Shown here in pieces: positions 7,725 through 17,685 of a DNA stretch of 64,000 nucleotides. A program made the translations under genes and the position numbers. The DNA comes from Nodularia sp. (in: cyanobacteria). GTDB taxonomy: Bacteria; Cyanobacteriota; Cyanobacteriia; Cyanobacteriales; Nostocaceae. A model generated the notes under the pieces. The model saw only the letters and a program-made list of their open reading frames with translations. It was not told where the DNA came from and did not search any database. The stretch covers positions 1 through 64,000 of the forward strand of contig REBL01000256.1 of the NCBI GenBank assembly GCA_007692755.1, in the 5' to 3' direction. Numbering within the stretch: the stretch's first letter is position 1; each line of letters starts with the position of its first letter.

Positions 7725-10700
7725 TTATTCAGAAATTATACCTTTAATTGTGTATGCTGCCCAGTAGTAAGGATGACTGTAAAGTTTCTTATCGGGAACC
7801 ATTTTACTACTTCTATATAAATATGTTGCTAAATAAGCCTTAATTTTCAATTCATCAGGATCTAGATTGCTAAGTAAGTTTTCGTACCATTGTGTGAGTT
7901 CAAGGGCGGTTAGTTCTTTTAGCCATAATGTGGCTTCAGCTAAGGCACTAACTGGTGATTTATTCATCTGTAGTCTTCTATAGAACTCAATCATCACTAA
8001 AGTGCTGGCAGATGACTCTACAGTCCATAGGGTACTGAGGACATGGGGTACTCCCCCACAGATAAAACCACTGGCTAAATCTACATATTCGGTAGTAATA
8101 TTCTGATGTTTAGTTATGGCTGTTTCACTAGCCGAAAGAGTCACCAATTTGTAACTATTGAGATTTATTTTGCTAATTTCTTCTAAGGTTATTTGATCTT
8201 CATCGACTAATACCAAAGCTGATTTTTTCGGCTCGCTGTAGTTGTTGATGACACGCCCGGCAAAATGAAAAATATTATTATGATCTAATAAGGCATTTGC
8301 TACTTCATTTCTCGTAGCATCAGAACCCTGGATGCGTTGGGCATTATTGAACATTTGGCTAATAATTTCAAATTCCGCTTTGGCAAATTTTAGTGAGGAA
8401 GATTTTGTGCTATTGGGGTATTCGACACTAAGCAAGATTTGATGCGGAAATTGCCATATATTTTCAGCTTTTACAGATAAGCCTTTTTGGACACTGGGTA
8501 AATAGCTAATTGTGAAATCACTTGGTAGTTCTGACTGGAAGGGCGAAGAAGTATTAAAAAGAGTATGAAGAGGTAATCTATGTAAGTCGCGGTGGGGAAT
8601 TAAAATTAATTGGCTTATGCCTTCGAGTTCTTGTGCGATTGTGGAAATTTGGAGAATATTTTGGAGTTGCAACAACTTTTCATCCATATCCACTCGCCAA
8701 ACATGATTGCTTTTGCTGTGTTGGTCTTGGGCTTGACTCAGATATTCTTGGTATTGCTGATGCCAATCTTCGAGCCAATCTTCAAATTCAATTAAGCGTC
8801 TCACAGCTTCAGGTAGCGGCAATTCATGAACAAGCTGGGCGTTTTCTTCTAAGTCTATTAAGCCTAAATTTTGTATGGGTGTAAAGACTAAAATGGGCGA
8901 TGGGGCTTGGTCTTTGATAATGAAGGTATGTAAGGCGACTGGGCTAATATGCCAGTAAATAATTGCTGTGTGGGGATTGAGGAGTTGTTGAACTGAACTG
9001 TAGTAGTGTGAGTAAATCTGTTCCTGCCAATCAGATAGTAGCCAAGTTAAACAAGAATTTTTGCCCTGTTCTGCCATTTCCCAGGCTTCTACTAAGTCGC
9101 CGTACTCTACAGCTAAATCTACTTCTAATTGACCAATGCCGGCAAATTTGAGCGCTAGTTGTTTTTTACTGTCATCAGAACGAGTTGATTCGGTGAGTAG
9201 TTGTGCTAATAAATCTGCGGCTTGTTGCTGTAATTTCTGTGCTTGTGCTGTTTGACCTATACCTAAAAGTGCTTTAATCAGAGATTGCAAAACTTCTAAA
9301 TGTAATTCGGTAAAATCGGCTGTTGTCAGGGTTAATAGGGCTTGATTATACTCGGTTATGGCTTGATACCAATAATTACGAGATGTGGGATATTTCTTAC
9401 CTCGGTCGTAGTAAGTATTGCCTTTGGCTATGTGCAGTCTCCCCCAACCTTCTGGATGGGTATCTGGGCGAATGTGTTTCAACCCTTCTTCTAAGCTGGC
9501 TAGTTTACCCTCATAACCGCCCTGCTGCAAGGCAGGATTTTGTGTGGCGATACTAGTTAAGGAATTTAACGGTGTTTGGGTAGTTAAATGACCAGCAGCG
9601 GTTCCTCTACCAATCCAAGCTTCCCAGTAGTCTAGTTTAATTTGTAAGGCGTTGTCGTAAGTAACGATCGCTTCCGCAAATCTTTCTAAATGAAACAATG
9701 CTACGGCTTGATTGTACCAAGCTAAGTGAAAGTCGGGTTTGATCGCTATGGCGTTATGGTAGGAGGCGATCGCTTCTTCCCTTTGTCCTAAGTTTTCTAA
9801 GGCTATACCCCGGTTATACCAAGCTAAGTATAAATCTGGTTGCGTGGCCAGTGCTTGATCCCAGGAGGCGATCGCTTCTAACCAATTTCCTAAATTAAAT
9901 AGGACTACACCCCGGTCAATCCAGACTTCATGGAAATCTGGTTTAATTTCGGTGGCTTGATCGTAAGAGGCGATCGCTTCCGTATATTGCTCACTGACAG
10001 CCAAGGCTATACCTCGGTAATACCAGTTTTCTGGGTCTTGTGGTTCCAGATGTAGGGCTTGGTCATAACTGGAAATGGCCTCACCGATTTGTCCTAACTT
10101 CAACAGCGCTAAAGCTTGGCTAGAAAAAGCTTCTGGTTTATGAGGCTGAATAGCGATTGCTTGATTAAAACAGACGAGCGCTTCTTCAAATCGTCCTAAT
10201 TCACCTAAAGTCCCACCCCGGTTATACCAAGATTTGTAGTGATTGGGTTTCAGTGCTATGGCTTCGTCGTAAGAGGCGATCGCTTCTACAAAATATCCTA
10301 AATGAAATAAAGTTAAACCCCTGTTAAACCAATATTCAAAGACATCGGGATTCATTTCTATAGCTTGGTTATAAGAAGCGATCGCTCCTAGCAAATCACC
10401 TATTTTGGCTTGCTGAAGACCTTGATAAAACCAATCTTGAGCATGAAGTTGAGTAGCAGTAATAGCTGGGGTCTGGTTCGTCGGTAATAAATTAGCAGGT
10501 AACTGTGGGACTAAATTAGCATTCTGTTCCCATCTCACCAATGACTCATCCAAGGTATAGGCTACATTTTGCTCCAAATTCGCCAAAGACTGCTCGCCAT
10601 TTTCAGGAGAAAAAACTATTACTGCTTCAGGTTCTGATTTAATGATCTCAGCTGTTTGTTTTTCCGAATCCCCTAACAGTGGGTTTAAATTGTCGTGTAC

Positions 10701-11393
10701 ATCTTTCTCTAGTGGAGTAAGGTCTAATGGTGCTGCTGCTGTAGTTTCTTGCTCTGAATATTCCCAGATAATTTCTGCGGTATTCTCAGTCAATATTTCT
10801 GAAGGAGAATCAACTTGAGGTGCTGCTGCTGTAATTTCCAATTCTGGGTTTATGGCTACATCAGGTAAGCTATCAGACTCCCACAACAATTCGCCTAAGT
10901 TACGGATCAACTCCTGTCCTGGAGAGTCCAGTGGAATATCGAACGTTTCAGGCGTTGCAGTTTCACTTCCTTCGTCCTGTTCGTCATCCTCAGCCAATTC
11001 TCCTGTCACCAACCGGATACCAATGTCGTAAGAAAGTTCACCAACCTTGCCAATTCCCAGTTCGCCTAGTTGCATCATCTGTGTTGCTAACTGATGATTG
11101 GGCGCTGGTGATAAAAACAATTTTTCGCCAAATATCAGCAACCAATCGATCCATCGCTCAACACTGATGCGATCCTCCATGCGTTGCAGATACTGGATCG
11201 CCCATTGTTGTCCTCGTCCTTGCTGTACGCCTGCCAACAACTGGGTAAATAAAACTTCCAGATCCGCATTAGTTAGCTCAGGTGGTGCTTGTGCCACCTC
11301 CGATTCATTCGCAGCCCTTAAAGAACGACTCTGCTTATTACCCACCGGGTGGTTTGAAAACTTGTTAAGCCACTGCAATAGCTGCGTGAGCAT
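7725..11393 (-). CDS. TPR-CHAT domain protein with Cys-to-Ser active site
   Basis: 1222 residues in four parts. Residues 42-130 form an N-terminal helical domain (TNADLEVLFTQLLAGVQQGRGQQW) shared with the next gene. About 135-315 is an acidic linker. About 318-620 holds at least eight consecutive tetratricopeptide repeats. The C-terminus (about 900-1222) is a caspase-like CHAT domain. The catalytic His is visible (His1043, HFAGR), but the LSACET-type motif reads LSASET: Ser1089 replaces the nucleophilic Cys (codon 8127-8129 is AGT). TPR-CHAT proteins are caspase relatives that cut partner proteins in some defence and cell-death systems. This copy may be a pseudo-protease or scaffold. No signal peptide or membrane helix is seen. 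Confidence 0.85.
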   Translation of the reverse strand: MLTQLLQWLNKFSNHPVGNKQSRSLRAANESEVAQAPPELTNADLEVLFTQLLAGVQQGRGQQWAIQYLQRMEDRISVERWIDWLLIFGEKLFLSPAPNHQLATQMMQLGELGIGKVGELSYDIGIRLVTGELAEDDEQDEGSETATPETFDIPLDSPGQELIRNLGELLWESDSLPDVAINPELEITAAAPQVDSPSEILTENTAEIIWEYSEQETTAAAPLDLTPLEKDVHDNLNPLLGDSEKQTAEIIKSEPEAVIVFSPENGEQSLANLEQNVAYTLDESLVRWEQNANLVPQLPANLLPTNQTPAITATQLHAQDWFYQGLQQAKIGDLLGAIASYNQAIEMNPDVFEYWFNRGLTLFHLGYFVEAIASYDEAIALKPNHYKSWYNRGGTLGELGRFEEALVCFNQAIAIQPHKPEAFSSQALALLKLGQIGEAISSYDQALHLEPQDPENWYYRGIALAVSEQYTEAIASYDQATEIKPDFHEVWIDRGVVLFNLGNWLEAIASWDQALATQPDLYLAWYNRGIALENLGQREEAIASYHNAIAIKPDFHLAWYNQAVALFHLERFAEAIVTYDNALQIKLDYWEAWIGRGTAAGHLTTQTPLNSLTSIATQNPALQQGGYEGKLASLEEGLKHIRPDTHPEGWGRLHIAKGNTYYDRGKKYPTSRNYWYQAITEYNQALLTLTTADFTELHLEVLQSLIKALLGIGQTAQAQKLQQQAADLLAQLLTESTRSDDSKKQLALKFAGIGQLEVDLAVEYGDLVEAWEMAEQGKNSCLTWLLSDWQEQIYSHYYSSVQQLLNPHTAIIYWHISPVALHTFIIKDQAPSPILVFTPIQNLGLIDLEENAQLVHELPLPEAVRRLIEFEDWLEDWHQQYQEYLSQAQDQHSKSNHVWRVDMDEKLLQLQNILQISTIAQELEGISQLILIPHRDLHRLPLHTLFNTSSPFQSELPSDFTISYLPSVQKGLSVKAENIWQFPHQILLSVEYPNSTKSSSLKFAKAEFEIISQMFNNAQRIQGSDATRNEVANALLDHNNIFHFAGRVINNYSEPKKSALVLVDEDQITLEEISKINLNSYKLVTLSASETAITKHQNITTEYVDLASGFICGGVPHVLSTLWTVESSASTLVMIEFYRRLQMNKSPVSALAEATLWLKELTALELTQWYENLLSNLDPDELKIKAYLATYLYRSSKMVPDKKLYSHPYYWAAYTIKGIISE

Positions 11394-11556
11394 CTGCCAT
11401 ACTCTTGGATTTTGTTTCTCCTAGCTTATTGTAGCGATCGTTGTGTTCAAAAATTCATTTATTACGTAAAACCCACTGTAATTAAACCTGCTTTCCACTA
11501 TCTGGTTATAAAAAATATACAAAAGTTACGGCAAGGCTGCCCCCTGCCTTCTTTGC

Positions 11557-12222
11557 TCACGTTTTGGGAGAATGATATTGATTGATTAGTTCCTGGACAA
11601 TCAATTGTGGATCATCTGTCTCAATTGCTAGTTGCTGGGCAATTTGCTGGCGTAAATTCTGATCCTGCTGCAACATCATCAACAGCTCATCGAGAGTCAC
11701 GGTTTGGGTTGCTTCCTCGTTTGATAAATTTTCTGGCTGACCTACTTCCTCTTCGACTGGATAATTATTTTGGGAGGGTAAAGTGGGATTGACTGCATCT
11801 GGCCCGTCATATTCCCAGATTGGTTCGCCTTGATTGCGTGTCAACAACTGCATTCCAACCTCATAGGCAACATCTCCCACTTCACCAATGCCCAAATCAC
11901 CTAGTTGCACTAAGCGAGCTGCTAATTCATTGTTAGGTGTGGGTGATGCGAGCAATCTTTCGCCAAAGCGCCGTAACCATTCTACCCAGCGTTCAGTAGA
12001 GACACGATGTTCAATGTTATGTAGCCAATTTAGCGCCCAATCTTGTCCTCTCGCCTGATGTACGCCTTCTATAAGTTGGTTGAAGAGAAATTCTAAGTCA
12101 GTATCGGTTAGGGGTGGCGCTGGTTTGTCTGGCACATGATCCCCCACTTTTGAGCGAGTGGCTTGTCCTCCAAACAAGCTGTGAAAAAGTCCTTTAAACC
12201 ATTGAATTAGCCGCCTGAGCAT
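11557..12222 (-). CDS. Free-standing copy of the CHAT protein's N-terminal domain
   Basis: 221 residues from the ATG; an upstream GTG at 12231 is possible, but the ATG start (MLRRLIQWFKGL) aligns with the neighbour's MLTQLLQWLNKF. Residues about 40-130 (TDLEFLFNQLIEGVHQARGQDW, ERWVEWLRRFGERLLASPTPNNELAARLVQLGDLGIGEVG) match the N-terminal domain of the CHAT protein 163 bases downstream. A variable linker with an IWEYD motif follows, then a C-terminal helical part (LDELLMMLQQDQNLRQQIAQQL). It probably arose by duplication and may bind the same partner. No known function. Confidence 0.75.
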   Translation of the reverse strand: MLRRLIQWFKGLFHSLFGGQATRSKVGDHVPDKPAPPLTDTDLEFLFNQLIEGVHQARGQDWALNWLHNIEHRVSTERWVEWLRRFGERLLASPTPNNELAARLVQLGDLGIGEVGDVAYEVGMQLLTRNQGEPIWEYDGPDAVNPTLPSQNNYPVEEEVGQPENLSNEEATQTVTLDELLMMLQQDQNLRQQIAQQLAIETDDPQLIVQELINQYHSPKT

Positions 12223-12389
12223 TTTTTGCACCTTGAGTATTGTTGACTAAAATGTGTAGACTAGAAATCTTGTGTTTGTTCTAAGATATGACACATACAT
12301 AACCCATGTACAAAAGTTTAAAATAGTTGCATCCCAAACTCGACTGGGTGCTACTAACCAAAGTTGCAAGGCACTGAAGTCTTCCATCC

Positions 12390-14387
12390 ATGTCTTACGA
12401 ACCCCTCCACCATAAGTATCGCCCCAAGAGTTTTGCTGAACTGGTGGGACAAGAGGCGATCGCTACCACCCTCACCAACGCGATCCGCACTGCTAAAATT
12501 GCCCCTGCCTATTTGTTTACAGGCCCCAGAGGGACAGGAAAGACTTCTAGCGCCCGGATTCTGGCTAAATCCCTAAATTGTCTCAACAGTGACCAGCCCA
12601 CTGCTGAACCCTGTGGAGTATGTGATGTTTGTCAAGGTATCACTAAGGGTTACTCTCTTGATGTCATAGAAATTGATGCTGCCAGTAACACTGGTGTTGA
12701 TAATATCCGCGAACTGATTGAAAAGGCACAATTTGCCCCTGTACAGTGTCGCTACAAGGTTTATGTGGTCGATGAATGCCATATGCTCAGTACCGCAGCA
12801 TTTAACGCGTTACTAAAAACACTAGAAGAACCACCGAAGCATGTAGTTTTTGTTTTAGCCACAACAGACCCGCAGCGAGTCTTACCAACGATTATTTCAC
12901 GCTGCCAAAGATTTGATTTTAGACGTATTCAGTTGGAGGCGATGGTTAATCATTTAAGTGCGATCGCCTCTAAAGAAAATATTAATATTACTTCTGATGC
13001 TGTCACCTTAATCGGTCAAATTGCTCAGGGAGGATTGCGAGATGCGGAAAGTCTACTAGATCAATTAGCTTTGACTGTGGGTGAAGTTACTCCTGATAAA
13101 GTTTGGGATTTGGTCGGTTCGGTGAGTGAACAAGACTTAATTGCCTTATTGAATGCGATCGCTCAAAATAACCCCGAAGGAGTTTTAGATTGTAGCCGTA
13201 AAATCCTCGATAGTGGACGGGAACCGCTAATTATTCTGCAAAATCTCGCCGCCTTATACAGAGATTTACTCGTAGCACAAACAGCATCTAATCGCCAGGA
13301 TTTAGTTACTTGTACTCAGCAAACCTGGACAGCGTTAGTAGAATTGTCCAAACAACTCGACATGAGTACAATTTTGCGGGGACAGCAACACCTACGCACA
13401 GCAGAAGTGCAAATAAAAAATACTACCCAGCCCCGCTTATGGTTGGAAGTAACACTACTAGGACTATTGCCGAGTGCAAATATTCAACCCCAAGCTGCAA
13501 GCACACCTCAGCGAATGAATGCGCCTGCTGTAGCGACCAATTATTCCCCAGTCGCTTCTGCACCACCTCAGCCCACAAATCAAAATCACATCGTTCAGCC
13601 AGTATCCTCCCCTCAGCCCACAAATCACAATCCGACAGTTAACCCAGTATCTTCACCCCAGCCCACAAATCACAATCCGGTTCATCCAGCCCCAACCACA
13701 CCGGAACCTCTCACTCAACCAGAATCTGGAACTAGTGAACCTGCATCTCCACAGGAAGTTATTACACAATCAGAGTATGACTTAACTCAAGTTTGGCAAC
13801 AGGTGCTGGTGAATATTCAAATGCCTTCCCGACAAGCTTTACTTGGTCAAATGTGCCGGATTACAGAGTTGAACGGGAACGTGGCTCGTATTGCTGTTAA
13901 AGGCGCTTGGTTAGACACACTGAAATCTGATCTGCCGATGATTAAGGCGGCTTTTATCAAGATTTTCCAGCGCGAAATCGAGGTTTATCTGGAAAAAGAA
14001 ACTTCTGCCACTCCTAACTCCACCAGAACAAATCCTCAACCTCAAAATTCTCCTCCCGTTCAGCAAGCACCAGCACCCAACTACAATCAGCAAATTCAAC
14101 CTTTAGCACCACAGACAGCTACACAAACACCAGTACCAACACAAACACCAACACCAGCCAGAACAGAGACAACAACAAGGGATGTAAGTCCAGTACAAAC
14201 TTTACCCCCGCGCTCAATGCCAACGCCTCTGGCTGAGTGGGAAACTGATGAAGTGGCGATCGCCGCCAAGCGTCTAGCGGATTTCTTCAATGGTCAAGTT
14301 ATCCGCTTTACAGACGATGGAATTGATGCGCCTGAATCTATGGCTACATCTGAGGGCTTGGATGAACCAGAAATAGATGATGATTAA
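12390..14387 (+). CDS. dnaX: DNA polymerase III subunit gamma/tau
   Basis: 665 residues. The AAA+ clamp-loader module opens with MSYEPLHHKYRPKSFAELVGQ; Walker A is GPRGTGKT (45-52), zinc Cys are at 64, 75, 78 and 81, Walker B is VYVVDECHML, and the SRC finger is in IISRCQRFDFRR. Domain III follows. The tail is a long Pro/Gln/Thr-rich linker with three short repeats of the type SSPQPTNHNP, then a compact tau-like domain (LTQVWQQVLVNIQMPSRQALLGQ). It loads the beta clamp and holds the polymerase. No intein interrupts it, unlike dnaX of some other cyanobacteria. Confidence 0.95.
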   Translation: MSYEPLHHKYRPKSFAELVGQEAIATTLTNAIRTAKIAPAYLFTGPRGTGKTSSARILAKSLNCLNSDQPTAEPCGVCDVCQGITKGYSLDVIEIDAASNTGVDNIRELIEKAQFAPVQCRYKVYVVDECHMLSTAAFNALLKTLEEPPKHVVFVLATTDPQRVLPTIISRCQRFDFRRIQLEAMVNHLSAIASKENINITSDAVTLIGQIAQGGLRDAESLLDQLALTVGEVTPDKVWDLVGSVSEQDLIALLNAIAQNNPEGVLDCSRKILDSGREPLIILQNLAALYRDLLVAQTASNRQDLVTCTQQTWTALVELSKQLDMSTILRGQQHLRTAEVQIKNTTQPRLWLEVTLLGLLPSANIQPQAASTPQRMNAPAVATNYSPVASAPPQPTNQNHIVQPVSSPQPTNHNPTVNPVSSPQPTNHNPVHPAPTTPEPLTQPESGTSEPASPQEVITQSEYDLTQVWQQVLVNIQMPSRQALLGQMCRITELNGNVARIAVKGAWLDTLKSDLPMIKAAFIKIFQREIEVYLEKETSATPNSTRTNPQPQNSPPVQQAPAPNYNQQIQPLAPQTATQTPVPTQTPTPARTETTTRDVSPVQTLPPRSMPTPLAEWETDEVAIAAKRLADFFNGQVIRFTDDGIDAPESMATSEGLDEPEIDDD

Positions 14388-14628
14388 TCATTGAAACTTA
14401 CCCAATATTTCTGCCAAAAAATTCGAGTCGCCATGAGAGGAAAAAGAAGAAAAAAAAGAACAAGTGCAAAGGGCAAAAGAACCAAAGTATAAAGGGCTAT
14501 TATTGTGTAATTCTACGTAAAATGGCAATAAAACCAGTAAAATTCTGAATTAACCGAATTTTTCTCGAAAAAAAAATCCAAAATTGAGAATAAATTCTGA
14601 ACTTTGGATTTTAAGATTTTAAAAAAAC
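14388..14628. other. Gap after dnaX with a candidate hairpin
   Basis: Mostly A-rich sequence. An imperfect stem near 14573-14612 (AAATCCAAA with TTTGGATTTT) could end dnaX transcription. No gene is seen. Confidence 0.35.
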
Positions 14629-14784
14629 TATAGGGCGACTAGAAGTCGCTACTACACAAGCATGACGCGTACCGGCTTTCCGTAGGAAAGTCCACCTGCG
14701 TGGACTAATGAAAAATTCAGGTTTTTAACCCGCGCAGTCGGGTTTTGTTTGTATAGCCGCGAATTATATTCGCCAGGGCTAATT
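14629..14784. repeat. Multi-hairpin dispersed repeat
   Basis: A chain of short palindromes: GCGACT-AGA-AGTCGC (14635-14649), GGCTTTCC-GTA-GGAAAGTCC (14674-14693), a CCACCTGCGTGG stem, and AACCCG-CGCAGT-CGGGTT followed by T's (14727-14746). Such clusters are common intergenic repeats in Nostocales. The last hairpin could act as a terminator for dnaX. Confidence 0.6.
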
Positions 14785-14787
14785 TTA

Positions 14788-16197
14788 TTAATCACCGCTA
14801 CCCGAATGCACGGTTTTAATCCATTTCAAACGCTTTGGTCTGACAGACATCCGAGCAGTGGTAGCACTCATGACTACCAACCAATGCAACATATACAAAG
14901 AGCCACGCAGCGTTTGTAGCAGTAATACAAAAGAGGTAGAAATATTAAATTCCTTATCTTGACGTATACGCTTGAGTCCGGCAAACATCCCCACAACAGA
15001 CATACTGACTGATAGTGTAGTTACAGGGCCTAACATTGGTAGCCGATGTCGAGCCACCGCCATTAATATATCTGGAACGGCTGCTGTGGGGAGGATATAC
15101 ATAGTGAACATAAAGATCAGCATATCCCAGGTTTTTCGCACACCCAAGCGGTTTTTGAGTATGAGATCCCAGTAATCTAAATAGCGCTGATACCCACCTT
15201 CTGCCCACCGACTGCGCTGATGCCAAAGAGCGATCGCATTTGTCACTCCTTCTTCCTGCACAGCTGGGTAAAATGTACATTCAATGTCCCATTTGTCCAA
15301 ATGTAGGCGCAAAGTCATATCCAAATCATCGGTGATGGTTTCTTCATTCCATCCCCCAAAACTTTCTAAGGCTGTACGCCGGACAAATTGACCATTACCG
15401 CGCAATTCGCCAATCCCACCGATGGAGACACGTTGCTGCTGAAACCATGTATCCAAAGCCATTTCTGCCATCTGACCCTGAGTCCAGACATTTTCTTTGG
15501 CGTTGGATATTGCTTTTCGCACCTGCACCGCCCCCACCTTTTGGCGTTGGAATAAAGGTGCTACCTGTAGCAGCAAGTCTGGTACTACTTGAGCATCAGC
15601 ATCAAACACTGCAACAATATCGCCCTTAGTCAATGGCAATACCTGATTCAAGGCTCCTGATTTGCCCCCACTAGCTTGTGGAGAGCGCCTGAGAACCTTG
15701 AGTTGGTCATATTCTTGGGCTAGTTCCGCTAATAACTGCGGTGTATTATCGGTGCTGTTATCGTCAATTATCCAGACCTCATACTGCCCATCTGGATATT
15801 CCAGACTACAAAGATTCTTAACTAATTTACTAATAACTGCTTCTTCATTTTTGGCTGCTACTAACACAGATACATAGGGAAAATCTCCCTGCATTTCTTT
15901 GGAATAGCGCCGGGGTCTAGCAAATACCACAACTAAAGCGTGAAATCCTAAGAGAGTGGTCAGTCCTAGAATGAATATCGAACCCCAAGAAGCTAAATGC
16001 AGAGCAATCGTACCGCTCCAAACTACAGTCAAAACCAGAGCGGCTTTACGTCTACGTCCTTGAAACCGGGATGGTAGAGACATGGGATCTACCTCTACCA
16101 CTGACTCCTCCTCATCTGCCAATTGGTCGGATAATAGGGAGTTAAGTTGGTCAAGCTCTTTGTAATAATCGTCTTCGGGCCAGGAATTCGCTGGCAT
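14788..16197 (-). CDS. GT2 glycosyltransferase, probable monoglucosyldiacylglycerol synthase
   Basis: 469 residues. Membrane helices lie near residues 50-90; a GT-A catalytic domain follows (VSVLVAAKNEE, WIIDDNSTDNT, the DxD-like FDADAQV, ETITDDLDMTLRL) with QRSRW as the QxxRW motif; at least two more helices lie at the C-terminus. This layout matches the family of Synechocystis Sll1377 (MgdA), which puts glucose on diacylglycerol as the first step of galactolipid synthesis for thylakoids. The assignment rests on recalled similarity. Other processive membrane GT2 enzymes are the alternative. Confidence 0.7.
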   Translation of the reverse strand: MPANSWPEDDYYKELDQLNSLLSDQLADEEESVVEVDPMSLPSRFQGRRRKAALVLTVVWSGTIALHLASWGSIFILGLTTLLGFHALVVVFARPRRYSKEMQGDFPYVSVLVAAKNEEAVISKLVKNLCSLEYPDGQYEVWIIDDNSTDNTPQLLAELAQEYDQLKVLRRSPQASGGKSGALNQVLPLTKGDIVAVFDADAQVVPDLLLQVAPLFQRQKVGAVQVRKAISNAKENVWTQGQMAEMALDTWFQQQRVSIGGIGELRGNGQFVRRTALESFGGWNEETITDDLDMTLRLHLDKWDIECTFYPAVQEEGVTNAIALWHQRSRWAEGGYQRYLDYWDLILKNRLGVRKTWDMLIFMFTMYILPTAAVPDILMAVARHRLPMLGPVTTLSVSMSVVGMFAGLKRIRQDKEFNISTSFVLLLQTLRGSLYMLHWLVVMSATTARMSVRPKRLKWIKTVHSGSGD

Positions 16198-16731
16198 AGG
16201 TTACTTGATTCAAAAACCAGTATTGTTATACACGTGAAAAAGGCAGAAAATTCCATATTCAAACACGCAACCTGCACAGACTCTGACAACCGCTGATTGT
16301 GACTCACTATTAAGTTTGTCAAGTCAGCCATTGAGGCAAAATCAGTGCGCGGCAGCAGTTTACTATAGGTAAAAACTGCAATAGCATTATCTCACACCTG
16401 ACAGCGCGGATTTTTGCTTTTATTGCTTTAGCTTCTGAGTTAAAAGCCAATGCAGCCTTATTGTAACGGAAATTTTAATATTTCTTAGCACTAAGTTCCT
16501 ATAATCACGGTCATTTCTGAGTAACGATTGGGTGGGAAAGCCAAAATCCGAAGGGCATCAGCGGCTCAAAGTATGACTTAAATATTTTTACATTTCTACA
16601 TATTTTGCTGACTCCACTCCCTCACCCAGTTGAATCCCAAACCACACTGTGAGCAATAGAGATTTTTTGGGAATAATATTCACATCTATTTAATATCGAT
16701 AATTGTCAACTAAGTTGAGGACTATTCAACG
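16198..16731. other. Long gap between divergent genes
   Basis: 534 bases between the glycosyltransferase and the EbsA-like gene, presumably with both promoters. I see no RNA gene or repeat array. A TTGAGGAC stretch just before 16732 may serve as a ribosome site. Confidence 0.4.
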
Positions 16732-17106
16732 ATGTCTATTGAGCAACTCCAGCCTGCTAATCAACAACAAGCAAACGTTTACTCACCTTATGTTCAGAGT
16801 GCGAAGCGTAATTTTTTACCCTATGCCCTGAGTCTCTATCAAAAAGGCGTTTTGGAGGGACAGCGCAAAATTGAAGGCGGTGACAGTATTCCCTTTGTCG
16901 CCTCTTGGAATGTTGCCACCCTGCCTTCTGATTTAACACGTTGCCGGATACAGTTTGAGGGGAATGCTGACCTGAGCTATGAAGTGATGATGGCAAGTTT
17001 TGAATTTATGAGTTTTTTAATTGAACTTATGGAAAATTATAAGCGCTATCGTTTGACTGATTTTTCACAAGCTTTTTACCGTAAAGTTTTGCGTATAGAC
17101 GAATGA
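16732..17106 (+). CDS. EbsA-like type IV pilus biogenesis protein
   Basis: 124 residues, soluble, without signal peptide. The conserved block (PYALSLYQKGVLEGQRKIEGGDSIPFVASWNV, RCRIQFEGNADLSYEVMMASFEF) resembles the cyanobacteria-only EbsA family, which works with PilB in type IV pilus assembly and biofilm self-suppression. The assignment is from memory of the family; otherwise a conserved cyanobacterial hypothetical. It is monocistronic. Confidence 0.6.
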   Translation: MSIEQLQPANQQQANVYSPYVQSAKRNFLPYALSLYQKGVLEGQRKIEGGDSIPFVASWNVATLPSDLTRCRIQFEGNADLSYEVMMASFEFMSFLIELMENYKRYRLTDFSQAFYRKVLRIDE

Positions 17107-17685
17107 ATTAGTAAAATTACTAAAAAACATCAAATTTAGGACTTTTAATTTAAAAATTCCTAAAACAGTGAAAATTTGAGCTATTAATTCCCGATGAAGT
17201 GGTAAATAATTCCTCTAATTCAACTTAGTAACAATATTGATAGCAAATTGCTGCGTGATTCCTCCCAACGCCAAACCATGAAGCTAACCTTGAGTAAGAT
17301 GTACAAAGTCTATGCTAATTGGTATGGCGCTAACTTGAGGAAATTGAAAACATCATAGACTGTGTATCCAGATGAAAGGATGAAAATTTATATTTAGATA
17401 CCAAGCCATTAGAAATCTTTTATGTATAAATACGATAAAAAAAGATTCAAGATATACCCAAAAAAAGTACATTCCGGGAAACTCCATTTTGTCAGCACTC
17501 CAGCCTGTTGCCGGAACCAACTAAAATTAGGGAACACCTAGTACCGCAAGGCGGAAGTCAAAAGTCAAAAGTCAAAAATCAAAAAGCTTATTCTATAGGT
17601 TTTTCATTGATTTTGAATGGTTTATTTATTTACGCCGACTTGTACTAGCTTGGTTCTACTTCCTTTTGCAATTAGGAGTGCATGT
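17107..17685. other. Long gap with heptamer repeats
   Basis: AT-rich and gene-free. Near the end it holds the start of a dispersed repeat (CTAGTACCGCAAGGCGGAAGTC) leading into tandem GTCAAAA units. Confidence 0.45.
17557..17585. repeat. Tandem GTCAAAA heptamers
   Basis: Four GTCAAAA-type units, the last ones degenerate. It belongs to the short tandemly repeated repetitive class of heterocystous cyanobacteria. Confidence 0.75.

Noticed and set aside
12364-12576. Overlapping frame at the dnaX start
   Set aside because: Shadow of dnaX in another frame.
13500-13710. Intein or insertion in dnaX
   Set aside because: The PQPTNHNP repeats are a short Pro-rich linker in frame; the catalytic motifs are uninterrupted.
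14629-14784. CRISPR-like repeat array
   Set aside because: The units are different hairpins, not equal repeats with equal spacers. No cas genes are in the window.
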